Program-made: the position numbers and the translations under genes
Assembly: GCF_009602465.1 (NCBI RefSeq)
Contig: NZ_WBKP01000002.1
Location: 62,001-126,000, forward strand
DNA from: Cumulibacter manganitolerans
GTDB lineage: Bacteria > Actinomycetota > Actinomycetes > Mycobacteriales > Antricoccaceae
Reading direction: 5' to 3'
DNA: 64,000 bases
The notes under the pieces: model-generated
Databases searched by the model: none
What the model saw: only the letters and a program-made list of their open reading frames with translations
Told to the model about the DNA's origin: nothing
Part shown: piece by piece, positions 19,596-27,021 of the stretch
Layout: every line of letters starts with the position of its first letter
How positions within the stretch are numbered: position 1 is the first letter of the stretch

Positions 19596-20601
19596 TCGCC
19601 CGGAGGCGACGGAGCTGCTCGATCCGCTCCTGCCGGCTCTCGCCGGCCAGGGTGGTGTTCAGCATCGTGACGCCGGCTGCGGCGAAGGCCTCGACCCGCT
19701 CCCGCACGTGCTCGGCGCTGCCGATGAGCGAGGTGGCGGCGACGAACTCGTCCGGGACCAGCCGCGCCGCGCGCTCGACGTCCTTGGCGAGGTAGGCCTC
19801 GGTGACCGCATCGGCCTCGGCCTGCAGTCCGTACCGGCACATCAGGTCGTAGTAGAAGTTGTCGCGCGGCGGTCCCATGACCGAGACGTAGTGCGCCGCG
19901 TTCTGACGCATCGCGAGCTCATGGCTGTCGTCGTCCGGGTCGATCGCGACGTACACCGGCGCGGTGATCTGCAGCGGCGCGAGGTCGGCCGAGCGGCGCG
20001 CGGAGCCCTCGGCCAGCTGCTCGCCCCACACCGACTGCGCGCGCTCGGGCCAGAACATCACCGTCAGCCAGCCGTCGGCGTGCGCGGCGAGGCTGCGCAC
20101 GGAGCGCGGCCCCAGGCCGGCGACGAAGATCGGGATGTCCGCGCGCGGCGGGCGCGCCATCATCTTCAGCGGACGCCGGTCGCCGGCGGGGACGCCGAGG
20201 AAGTCGTTCGCGACGCGCTCCCGAGCCCACGCCGCGCGGCATACCTGGATGGTCTCGGCGACCGTGCGGACCGGCGCGGCGTACGCCCGGCCGTGCCACC
20301 CCTCGACGACCGCCGGCCCGGACGTGCCGATCCCGAGCGCGAAGCGGCCACCGCTGAGCGCATCGAGCCCGGCGGCGGTCTGCGCGATGAGCGGCGCCGA
20401 GCGAGTATGCACCGGGATGATGCCGCTGCCGATCTGGATGCGCGACGTCGCGTACGCCAGCGCGCCGAGGCTGCTGATCGCGTCGTACCCGTACGACTCG
20501 CCGAGCCAGACGGCGTCGATCCCGGCCTCTTCGTAGGCCACGACGTCGTCGATGACGGCGGGGAAGTCGGTGCTGGACCCGTAGGTCACTGCGATCCTCA
20601 T
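19564..20601 (-). CDS. LLM-class (luciferase-like) F420-dependent oxidoreductase
   Basis: 345 residues. The luciferase-like TIM-barrel pattern is clear: AYEEAGIDAVWLGESYGYDA, then SRIQIGSGIIPVHTRSAPLIAQTAAGLDALSGGRFALGIGTSGPAVVEGWHG. Most actinobacterial members use coenzyme F420 rather than FMN. The ATG at 20601 (MRIAVTYG) has GGAAGG at good spacing; an ATG 6 bases earlier lies too close to that site. Its 3' end overlaps the 3' end of the TetR gene by 32 bases, tail to tail. Substrate unknown; proximity to the acyl-CoA operon may or may not be functional. Confidence 0.9.
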   Translation of the reverse strand: MRIAVTYGSSTDFPAVIDDVVAYEEAGIDAVWLGESYGYDAISSLGALAYATSRIQIGSGIIPVHTRSAPLIAQTAAGLDALSGGRFALGIGTSGPAVVEGWHGRAYAAPVRTVAETIQVCRAAWARERVANDFLGVPAGDRRPLKMMARPPRADIPIFVAGLGPRSVRSLAAHADGWLTVMFWPERAQSVWGEQLAEGSARRSADLAPLQITAPVYVAIDPDDDSHELAMRQNAAHYVSVMGPPRDNFYYDLMCRYGLQAEADAVTEAYLAKDVERAARLVPDEFVAATSLIGSAEHVRERVEAFAAAGVTMLNTTLAGESRQERIEQLRRLRAITAEVPQPTS

Positions 20602-20665
20602 AGGCATCCTTCCGCTGAGCGTGCGTCGTCGGGGCGCGACGCCCAGGAAGCGCCCGCTGGCGGGG

Positions 20666-21067
20666 CTAGCGCAGGGCGCGCTGGATCTTGCCGATCTCGC
20701 CGCGAATCTTCTCCAGGCGTCCGGACTCGATCCACAGCTCGGCGAACTCGCTGTTCTCGCCGAGGATCCGGGTCAGCATGGTGCGGGCGCCGGGAAGCAG
20801 CGCCCCCACGACGTCCGTCGGGATCTTCGAGACGGCATCGAGGACGTCGGGCGAGGAGATCTCCAGCCGCTCCAGCTTCGCCGCGAGCAGCGCCGCCGCG
20901 GCGTACGCCTCAGTGCCGTCGACCTCGTCGAGGTCGTCCTTCGGGTCGGGGACGCTGAGGATTTCGGACAGCAGCTCGGCTACCGCATCTGGGTCTGAGT
21001 CGTTGATCTCGCCGATTAGGTCAAGGGCGTCGTCGTTCTCGAACGGGCCCGTGCCCCATGCACCCAT
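20666..21067 (-). CDS. DUF4259 domain protein
   Basis: 133 residues beginning MGAWGTGPFENDDALDLIGE, the hallmark of DUF4259 proteins (function unknown). The ATG at 21067 follows GGGAGGGG; the longer in-frame version starting at 21178 has no ribosome-binding site and adds non-family residues. The protein is acidic and helical. It lies between the oxidoreductase gene and tRNA-Lys and looks like a single-gene unit. Confidence 0.85.
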   Translation of the reverse strand: MGAWGTGPFENDDALDLIGEINDSDPDAVAELLSEILSVPDPKDDLDEVDGTEAYAAAALLAAKLERLEISSPDVLDAVSKIPTDVVGALLPGARTMLTRILGENSEFAELWIESGRLEKIRGEIGKIQRALR

Positions 21068-21213
21068 TATCCCCTCCCGGAGTGTCGCGCTCGCATCATC
21101 CTTGCAGGCTCGCCCCGCTTTCGCCACCGGGCCCGCACAAACCCGGTGACCGGCGGAGGCGGGGTTGCCGTCAGGCATACTTGGATGTCGCCGGCGACCT
21201 GACCGCCCGGCGC

Positions 21214-21286
21214 GGGCCTCTAGCTCAATTGGCAGAGCTGCGGACTTTTAATCCGTAGGTTGTGGGTTCGAGTCCCACGGGGCCCA
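21214..21286 (+). tRNA. tRNA-Lys (anticodon TTT)
   Basis: A complete 73-base cloverleaf: acceptor GGGCCTC/GGGGCCC with one G-U pair, D stem GCTC/GAGC, anticodon stem GCGGA/TCCGT with loop CTTTTAA (anticodon TTT at 21247-21249), T arm GTGGG-TTCGAGT-CCCAC and discriminator A. CCA is not encoded. It is the integration target of the ICE; the integrase gene enters the tRNA gene from the right on the opposite strand. Confidence 0.96.
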
Positions 21287-22946
21287 CCCCGCGCACAAGG
21301 CTCGAACCCTTGCCCGACGAATCGTTGGCAGGGGTTCGGGCCTTGTTGCTGTCCTGGGCCCAGTTGAGGGCGTTGCCGCTGACCTCGGGGTCGAGCAGCA
21401 TCTCATAGGGGCGCTGATACTCGACGCGGAGTTCGTCGTCTTCCTCGACGTAGATCTTGGTGAAGAACGCCTGGTTGCACAGGCGGCGGTTGGTGTCGTC
21501 GCAGCGTGCGTAGATGTCGGCGCAGTTAGCGAGCAGGTTGAGGGCGTCTTCGAGGTGGGCTCTGGCGTCGGCGTACTCGCCGTGGTGGGCGTCGATGCGG
21601 CGGTTGACTTGGTGGAGCTCGCCGAGGATGCGGTCTTGCTCGCGTTTGAGCAGGTCCAGTGGGATCGCGTCGGCGTAGTGGGCGTGCAGGAGACGTTCTT
21701 GTTCGTGCTGGAGCCGGTCACGGTTGGTGGTGAGCTGGTTCAGCTCGTCGGTCTCGTCGGCCATGAGCCGGTCGAACTCGTGGTGCAACATCCCGCCGAG
21801 TGCTTCGCGGTGAGCGGGCGTGATCTGCACTCGCTCGTAGTAGCGCTCGATCATGTGCTCGACGTCTTCGATGAGGATCGCGCCACGGGTGCAGTTGGTG
21901 CGTTTGGAGTGCCGGCCGGAGCAGACGAAGTAGGGGTAGACGTTGCCGTGGCGGTTCTTCGCGTTCGAGACCATCAGCCGGGAGCCGCAGGCGCCGCAGA
22001 ACACGGTGCCTTTGAGGTAGTGGTCGTGGAGCTGGGTGGCTTCGGCGGCGCTCTTGTGGGAGGTGAGCACGGACTGCACCTGGTACCAGACCTCGGGCGG
22101 CACGAGGGGTTCGTGGCTGCCCTGGTAGCGGGTGCCGCGGTAGATCACATCGCCCTTGTAATAGGGGTTGATCAGCATCCGGTGCACCGAGGACACCGCG
22201 AGCGGCTTGCCGGGCCGTTTCGGGGTGGGCACGCTGGTCAGCCCGCGGGAGGTGAGCTCGTCGTGGAGCTGGCTGACGGTCCAGTTCCCTGAGGCGTAGG
22301 CCTTGAATGCCCACTGGATCATGGGGGCGCGTTCGGGGTCGAGTTCGACGGTGCGTGCTTCGCGGCCGAGTTCGTCGGTGGTGCGGACGTTGAGGTAGCC
22401 GATCGGGGCCTTGCCGATCGTGCCGCCGCCGGCGGCCTTCTGGGTCATGCCTTTGGTGACCTCGGTGGCGAGATTGCGGGAGTAGAACTCCGCGATGGAG
22501 GACATGATGCCGTGCAGCAGCATCCCCGAGGGGGTCTGGTCGATGTTCTCGGTGGCGGAGACGAGCATGACCCCGGCCTGTTGGAGGGCGAGGTGGATCG
22601 CGACGTCATCGCTGCGGTTGCGGGCGAGCCGGTCGACTTTGTGCACGATGCAGTAGGCGACCTTGTTGGCCTTGACGTATTGGATCATCCGCATCAGCTC
22701 GGGCCGGTCGGCGGACTTCGCAGACGCTCCGGCGTCGACGAACTCCTCAACGACGACCGCACCGAGCTGTTCGGCCTTGCGGTTGTTCGCCTCGCGTTGG
22801 GCAGGGATGGAGAATCCCTCGTCGGCTCCTCCGCGTTCGGCCTGCTCGCGGGTGGAGACGCGCAGGTAGGACACGGCTAGGGCGCCGCTGGCGGGTGGGT
22901 CAACGAGACTGCGCACCGGGTCGATGCGCAGGGATGTGGCGTTCAT
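21225..22946 (-). CDS. Large serine recombinase (ICE integrase)
   Basis: 573 residues. Resolvase domain with the catalytic serine in SYLRVSTREQ (about Ser31) and the conserved ..KVDRLARN.., then the recombinase domain (YASGNWTVSQLHDELTSRGL) and a zinc ribbon (FCGACGSRLM...CSGRHSKRTNC). A coiled-coil segment and C-terminal tail follow. The ATG at 22946 follows AAGGA; a GTG at 22961 is an alternative. The last residues (GPVGLEPTTYGLKVRSSAN) are translated from the antisense strand of tRNA-Lys, and the stop codon lies in the D arm. The end of the protein is therefore supplied by the attachment site. Confidence 0.93.
   Translation of the reverse strand: MNATSLRIDPVRSLVDPPASGALAVSYLRVSTREQAERGGADEGFSIPAQREANNRKAEQLGAVVVEEFVDAGASAKSADRPELMRMIQYVKANKVAYCIVHKVDRLARNRSDDVAIHLALQQAGVMLVSATENIDQTPSGMLLHGIMSSIAEFYSRNLATEVTKGMTQKAAGGGTIGKAPIGYLNVRTTDELGREARTVELDPERAPMIQWAFKAYASGNWTVSQLHDELTSRGLTSVPTPKRPGKPLAVSSVHRMLINPYYKGDVIYRGTRYQGSHEPLVPPEVWYQVQSVLTSHKSAAEATQLHDHYLKGTVFCGACGSRLMVSNAKNRHGNVYPYFVCSGRHSKRTNCTRGAILIEDVEHMIERYYERVQITPAHREALGGMLHHEFDRLMADETDELNQLTTNRDRLQHEQERLLHAHYADAIPLDLLKREQDRILGELHQVNRRIDAHHGEYADARAHLEDALNLLANCADIYARCDDTNRRLCNQAFFTKIYVEEDDELRVEYQRPYEMLLDPEVSGNALNWAQDSNKARTPANDSSGKGSSLVRGVGPVGLEPTTYGLKVRSSAN
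21297..21344. terminator. Hairpin downstream of tRNA-Lys, inside the integrase 3' end
   Basis: 18-base arms (AAGGCTCGAACCCTTGCC against GGCAGGGGTTCGGGCCTT, two mismatches) with a 12-base loop, followed by TTGTTGCT in the tRNA direction. It starts 10 bases after the tRNA and could terminate tRNA transcription; it also lies within integrase codons. Both arms contain GGTTCG/CGAACC boxes resembling a T loop, so a role in attachment-site structure is an alternative. Confidence 0.6.
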
Positions 22947-22981
22947 GGGTCCTTCTCTCACGATGGATCGGACCTCGCGCC

Positions 22982-22999
22982 CAGACGGATGACCGTCTG
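22982..22999. promoter_or_regulatory. Inverted repeat upstream of the integrase gene
   Basis: CAGACGG and CCGTCTG are perfect 7-base arms around a 4-base loop, 36 bases upstream of the integrase ATG. It could be an operator or an mRNA hairpin controlling integrase. A smaller hairpin (ACCCC/GGGGT) follows at 23022-23036. No clear -35/-10 pair was found in 22962-23142. Confidence 0.45.
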
Positions 23000-23142
23000 A
23001 TGGGTGCTGATCGTGAGAGGAACCCCGCTGTGGGGTCCGTAGGACTAGGCCGACAGGTCGACCACGTATCGCTTGCCCGCCCCGATCCCGGGGTGGGGTT
23101 TAGGACCACAACACGCCACGCTCGACGCGAGGCTTGTCGGCT

Positions 23143-23397
23143 TCATTCTACCGTTGCGCCCTCGACCGGGCGAGGAACGTCGTCGCCTGCGGGCGTGGCC
23201 ACGGTTGCCGGGCGGTAGGTGTCCGGGGGTTCGGCGGCGCGACGGTCGATGCGGGACTGTCCGCTCTCCTGCAAGGTCAGGCGGATCAGCACTTCGCAGA
23301 GCTTGTGCAGGTCGGGGGCATCGCGATGCACCGGCCGGACCGAGAACTTGCGGTCCTCGTAGCGGCGCCGGTTCGTCCTTTTCACATACGTGCCCAT
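23143..23397 (-). CDS. Small basic ICE protein of unknown function
   Basis: 84 residues starting MGTYVKRTNRRRYEDRKFSV, basic at the N-terminus with a short helical middle (LHKLCEVLIRLTLQESGQ). The ATG at 23397 shares bases with the stop of the upstream gene (TGATG) and has GGAGG before it, so the two are co-translated. The basic, helical character is compatible with a DNA-binding excision or regulatory factor next to the integrase, but no family is recognised. Confidence 0.7.
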   Translation of the reverse strand: MGTYVKRTNRRRYEDRKFSVRPVHRDAPDLHKLCEVLIRLTLQESGQSRIDRRAAEPPDTYRPATVATPAGDDVPRPVEGATVE

Positions 23398-24011
23398 CAG
23401 CCCAACACCTCCCCGGTGTCGGGATCTACGTCGGCGCCGGCGTAGAAGGCGTCCTCGGCGGCGCGGCGCTCGGCGACCTGTGCAGCGACGTAGTCCACGA
23501 AGTCGCGGTCGCGGTCGGCGACGAACACGTCCTCGACCGGCTCGGGCGGTTCCTCGCCGGGCCAGGCGGTCTGCCGAGTGGGCCGGTCGCGGTCCAGGCG
23601 GGTGCCGGAGGCAGCGACCCATTCGCGCAGCCGGGCGCGGGCGTCGGCGAAGTCGCGGTGCCACCCGAACGGGGCGGACCCGTCTTGTTCGGGGTGGTAG
23701 GCGCACAGCCAGTGCAGATGGAGAGCTGACAGTTCCCAAACGAGTTCGTCGTGGCGGTGCCAGAACGGCGGGATCACGCTGGCGGGCAGCCCGTAGGTGC
23801 GGCGCAGCCTCTCCACCCACCGGTTCAGGGCGTACCACTCCTTTTCGAGCACGTCGGCGCGCAGCAGGTACCAGTTCACCGGTCCAGGCGGGCCGGCATC
23901 CTCCTCACCCTCGTCCTCGGTGTCGTAGTCGTCGTCCAGGTCGATGTCGTCGGGAAAGTCCTCCGGCTCAGACTCGCTGGGACCGGGAACCATAGGGGTC
24001 TGATCAGTCAT
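23397..24011 (-). CDS. ICE hypothetical protein with acidic N-terminus
   Basis: 204 residues. After MTDQ comes a very acidic segment (SEPEDFPDDIDLDDDYDTED), then a helical domain rich in Trp and Tyr (PVNWYLLRADVLEKEWYALN, SVIPPFWHRHDELVWELSAL, HWLCAYHPEQDG). GGGAG precedes the ATG at 24011. It resembles conserved proteins of actinobacterial ICEs, often near single-strand binding and coupling genes; the role is unknown. It is probably the last but one gene of the leftward conjugation transcript. Confidence 0.75.
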   Translation of the reverse strand: MTDQTPMVPGPSESEPEDFPDDIDLDDDYDTEDEGEEDAGPPGPVNWYLLRADVLEKEWYALNRWVERLRRTYGLPASVIPPFWHRHDELVWELSALHLHWLCAYHPEQDGSAPFGWHRDFADARARLREWVAASGTRLDRDRPTRQTAWPGEEPPEPVEDVFVADRDRDFVDYVAAQVAERRAAEDAFYAGADVDPDTGEVLG

Positions 24012-24027
24012 GATGCTGGCTCCCGTC

Positions 24028-24489
24028 TCACATGCCCATGGCCGGCGCGGAACGGGCCTGCTGACGTTCGGGCGGCTCGAAGGCAGGCGCTTGACGCTCG
24101 ACGGCCTGACGTTCTGCGGCGTTACGGCGCGGGGTGCGGTCGACCTCGTAGCGGGTGCGTGCCGCGTCGTGGCCGATCCGCTTGGCGATGAACTCTTCTT
24201 CCCCGGCGACCATCTCCCCGTCGCGCTCGTACTCGGGAGTGCGGGTGTAGCCCTCGGCGATGAACTTGTCGCCCTTGGCAAACCGCTCGTGCGCGTGCTG
24301 CGCCGACCGGCCGAACATCACCATGTTGTGGTAGGTCGTCTCCAGCTGGGTGTACGACCCATCGGCCTCGCGACGGTAGTGCTCCTGCCCGAACCGGGCG
24401 TAAAACCGAGCATCACCCTTGGAGGTGTGGCTCAGCTGCGGGTCGGAGGCGATGAACCCCGATGCCGAGGTCTGAGTGTGCATGGACAT
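24028..24489 (-). CDS. Single-stranded DNA-binding-like (OB-fold) protein
   Basis: 153 residues. The first roughly 105 residues have the SSB-like pattern: T.ASGFIASDPQLSHTSKGDARFYARFGQEH..., TTYHNMVMFGRSAQHAHERF, KGDKFIAEGYTRTPEYERDG. The tail is Arg/Gln/Ala-rich and ends MGM, without the usual acidic tip of housekeeping SSB. Conjugative elements often carry such a protein to coat transferred single strands. Just upstream (24541-24549) is one copy of the ICE-wide GTGCACCTG motif. Confidence 0.82.
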   Translation of the reverse strand: MSMHTQTSASGFIASDPQLSHTSKGDARFYARFGQEHYRREADGSYTQLETTYHNMVMFGRSAQHAHERFAKGDKFIAEGYTRTPEYERDGEMVAGEEEFIAKRIGHDAARTRYEVDRTPRRNAAERQAVERQAPAFEPPERQQARSAPAMGM

Positions 24490-24540
24490 GGCTGGCTCCT
24501 GCGCTCGGGCAGCCCCTCGTCACGGGGCCGCTGTGCCAGG

Positions 24541-24549
24541 CAGGTGCAC
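24541..24549 (-). promoter_or_regulatory. ICE-wide motif, copy a
   Basis: GTGCACCTG read on the minus strand, 52 bases upstream of the SSB-like gene start, in the gap after the VirD4 gene. Confidence 0.5.
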
Positions 24550-24566
24550 GCCCGCCGTCCTGCGCA

Positions 24567-26357
24567 TTACGCCGAGTGGTTGGGGCGGCGCAGCAGTTCC
24601 TCGATCTCGCCGCGGTTCGTTTTCAGCTGGGCGGCGTCGGGCCGGGCTGGCCACGGGGTCAGGTCGGTGACGATGGGTGGTGCGGCGCGCAGCAGGGTGA
24701 CGGCGGTGCCAAAGGGCAGGGTCCGTAGTCGGTCGGGCGGGAAGATCGACACCCGCCGCACGGAGCGTTGGTTCTGCCGGGTGCCGTGATCGCCGAGGGT
24801 CACGCTGTCGGTGTACTCGTCGCGCTCGCCGATCAGCGAGGAGAGGTCTTGGAGGTCTTTGCTGTTGGAGGCGCCGCCGAGGATGATCTTCACGATCGAG
24901 GCGTCCCAGATCGCGTTCGCCTGGTTCTCGTTCCACTTGTCGCGGGCTTGGGCGAGGGATTGCAAGACGGGCACGCAGGTGATGCCGGTGCCGCCGCCTT
25001 CGGCCATCAGCACCGGCAGGGACGGCAGCGGTGCGAGGTTGGCTATCTCGTCCAACGCGAGCAGCACGGGCGGGTCGAGCCGGGCTCCCGGTGAGCGGGC
25101 CGCGATCCGGCGGGCGGTCTCCACGAGGTCTTCGACCAGGGCGGCGACCAGTGCGGCGGATGCGCCGGCACCGGCGCCGGTGGCGAGGAGGAAGAGGGTG
25201 CCTTTGTCGCGGATGAACCGTTCGGGGTCGAAGTCCTTGCCGGGGCCGGGGCTGACGGCATCGAGCACCCGCGGGTCGGCTAGTGCGCCCAGGGCGAGGG
25301 ACACGCCCTGCCAGATCGAGTCCCGTGTGCGGGGGTCGGCGTCGATCATGGATTCCAGCGAGTCCGCCCATCCGGTCGCCGCGTCGGGGTGGTTGGTGAG
25401 GATCGCGACCGCTTCGGCCGCCGCCGAGGGGTCGAGAGTCCACCGGAACAGCTCTTCCGGGCTTCGGTGGTCGAGGGCGGCGGCGTGCAGCAGGGCTTGG
25501 AGGGCGGTGCGGGTCTTCCCTTCCCAGAACCCGCCGGACTCCACCCCGCCCGCTGACAAACCGGTGGCGGAGGCGAGGCCGGTGGCGCGGATCATCGCCG
25601 TGAGCGGGTCGGCGCAGCCGCGGATGGGTGACCAGCGCATCCCTGCCGGCACGCCCTCGGCCAAGTGCTGAGGATCGAACACGGCCACCGGGCCGATCCG
25701 TTTGCGGGCGCGCAGGGTCGCGGTGAGGTTGTCGGGTCGGGTGCTGGTGGTGATCACCGCGCCGGGCGCGTCGAGGATCGCCGGGATCACCACGTGCAGG
25801 CCTTTGCCGGAGCGGGGCGGCCCGATCAGCAGGATCGAGTCTTCGACTGATGCCCATACCTCTTTGCCTTTGCTGGTGCCGAGCCGGTACCCCACGTCCG
25901 CCGGTGTCGGGCTGTCCAGGGAGGGGCGCAGGTTCGCGGCGCGTTTGAGCAGCGCCCGCGCTGACGCGGTGGTGGTGATCTCATGCGAGGTGGCGATCCC
26001 GGCGGTGGTGTGCGGGTCGGTCTCGACCTTGCGGGCGTGACGGCGCAGCCGCACCCACACCCAGCCGCCCGCGGCGGCGAGAGCGGCGAGCAGAACGACG
26101 GCGACCGTCCAGTAGGCGAACGGATGCAGCCCGTCCGCGTCGAGCGCGGCGGCGGGGTCGCCGGGCCGGAACAGCACACCGACCCCCGCCGCCGGCCCTG
26201 CCGCCGGCTGGTCGGTGCCGGTGAGGAACGCGGCAATGCTGCCGGCGGCGCGCAGGATGAGCGCGAGGCCGAACAGGGCGACCAGTCCGATCATGGCTGC
26301 GTTGGTCAGCTCGTCGCCGAAGCTGCCGGTCTGCCGTCCCTGCGACGCCATGTTCAT
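24567..26357 (-). CDS. Type IV secretion coupling ATPase (VirD4/TraG-like)
   Basis: 596 residues. Two N-terminal membrane helices (about 22-46 and 82-102), Walker A GPPRSGKG at about 179-186, Walker B VLLALDEIANL near 430, and the TraG/TraD C-terminal pattern (GGGTGITCVPVLQSLAQARD, NAIWDASIVKIILGGASNSK, ERDEYTDSVTLGDHG). This protein links the relaxase-DNA complex to the secretion channel at the inner membrane. Its start overlaps the upstream gene stop (ATGA). Confidence 0.93.
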   Translation of the reverse strand: MNMASQGRQTGSFGDELTNAAMIGLVALFGLALILRAAGSIAAFLTGTDQPAAGPAAGVGVLFRPGDPAAALDADGLHPFAYWTVAVVLLAALAAAGGWVWVRLRRHARKVETDPHTTAGIATSHEITTTASARALLKRAANLRPSLDSPTPADVGYRLGTSKGKEVWASVEDSILLIGPPRSGKGLHVVIPAILDAPGAVITTSTRPDNLTATLRARKRIGPVAVFDPQHLAEGVPAGMRWSPIRGCADPLTAMIRATGLASATGLSAGGVESGGFWEGKTRTALQALLHAAALDHRSPEELFRWTLDPSAAAEAVAILTNHPDAATGWADSLESMIDADPRTRDSIWQGVSLALGALADPRVLDAVSPGPGKDFDPERFIRDKGTLFLLATGAGAGASAALVAALVEDLVETARRIAARSPGARLDPPVLLALDEIANLAPLPSLPVLMAEGGGTGITCVPVLQSLAQARDKWNENQANAIWDASIVKIILGGASNSKDLQDLSSLIGERDEYTDSVTLGDHGTRQNQRSVRRVSIFPPDRLRTLPFGTAVTLLRAAPPIVTDLTPWPARPDAAQLKTNRGEIEELLRRPNHSA

Positions 26358-26875
26358 CGCAGGGTCTCCACGACGATGGTGCCGGAGATGCGCCCGACCA
26401 ACACCACCCCACCCGAGATGGTGGTCTGGGCCGGGTCGAGGAGGGCGCGGGCGGTGCCGTCGCCGGTGGCGTCGGTGTGGGAGACGATCACCGCGACCGC
26501 CACGTCCTCGCCGGGCACGAACCCGTCCCCGGTGACCTCGACCAGCACCGGCCGGCCCGGCTTGCGTTTCTCCTTCTTCTGCGGCGTCGGTTCGGCTACG
26601 GGCTTGCGGGGCGCGGCCGGGATGAGGTCGGTGAAGCTGGTGCCGTCGGCCTCATGCACCTCGAACCGCACCGGCACCGCCCGCTCATCACTGGCCTGGT
26701 CGATGATCTGCGGGAACATCTTCCGCGACCACACCCCGGTGTTCTCAGGTCGCGGGTGCGGGGTGCCGTCGATCGTGACGGTCATCGACCCGTCCGGCTG
26801 GACGTCCAGGACGACGGTTCGCAACGACACCGGTGCGGACTCGGACGGAGTGGGGCTGGTGGGGTTCTTTCTCAT
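26354..26875 (-). CDS. ICE hypothetical protein upstream of the coupling ATPase
   Basis: 173 residues from ATG 26875 (MRKNPTSPTPSE); a start at 26923 would add 16 residues but would place the shared GTGCACCTG-type motif inside the gene. Two segments look like beta-rich repeats (RTVVLDVQPDGSMTVTIDG; RPVLVEVTGDGFVPGEDVAV), joined by a Lys/Pro-rich linker (PTPQKKEKRKPGRP). It is translationally coupled to VirD4. No known family; a cytosolic accessory factor is likely. Confidence 0.7.
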   Translation of the reverse strand: MRKNPTSPTPSESAPVSLRTVVLDVQPDGSMTVTIDGTPHPRPENTGVWSRKMFPQIIDQASDERAVPVRFEVHEADGTSFTDLIPAAPRKPVAEPTPQKKEKRKPGRPVLVEVTGDGFVPGEDVAVAVIVSHTDATGDGTARALLDPAQTTISGGVVLVGRISGTIVVETLR

Positions 26876-26881
26876 GCCCGC

Positions 26882-26890
26882 CAGGTGCGC
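26882..26890 (-). promoter_or_regulatory. ICE-wide motif, copy b
   Basis: GCGCACCTG on the minus strand, 6 bases upstream of the ATG at 26875. Confidence 0.5.
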
Positions 26891-26923
26891 CCCGCCCGTC
26901 TCGCGCTGGACACGCATGTTCAC

Positions 26924-26997
26924 GCGCGAATCGTCAGGGCTTCCGATAGACCTTCAGGAATACTGACGAACCGTCAGCCACAGTGACGAATAGTCAG
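26924..26997. repeat. Four iteron-like repeats with exact 20-bp period
   Basis: Units start at 26924, 26944, 26964 and 26984. The two best are TGACGAACCGTCAG and TGACGAATAGTCAG, each an imperfect inverted repeat; 26924 reads GCGCGAATCGTCAG and 26944 reads CGATAGACCTTCAG. The array lies in the non-coding gap between the VirB4 stop (27022) and the next gene start. Iterons at helical spacing suggest a cooperative binding site: operator, ParB centromere, or part of a replication or transfer origin. Confidence 0.7.
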
Positions 26998-27021
26998 AAA
27001 TCCGGGGAACTTGCGGAGATT

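Noticed and set aside
26924-26997. CRISPR array
   Set aside because: The repeats are 14 bases in a 20-bp period with no true spacers and no cas genes nearby; they fit iterons or operators better.
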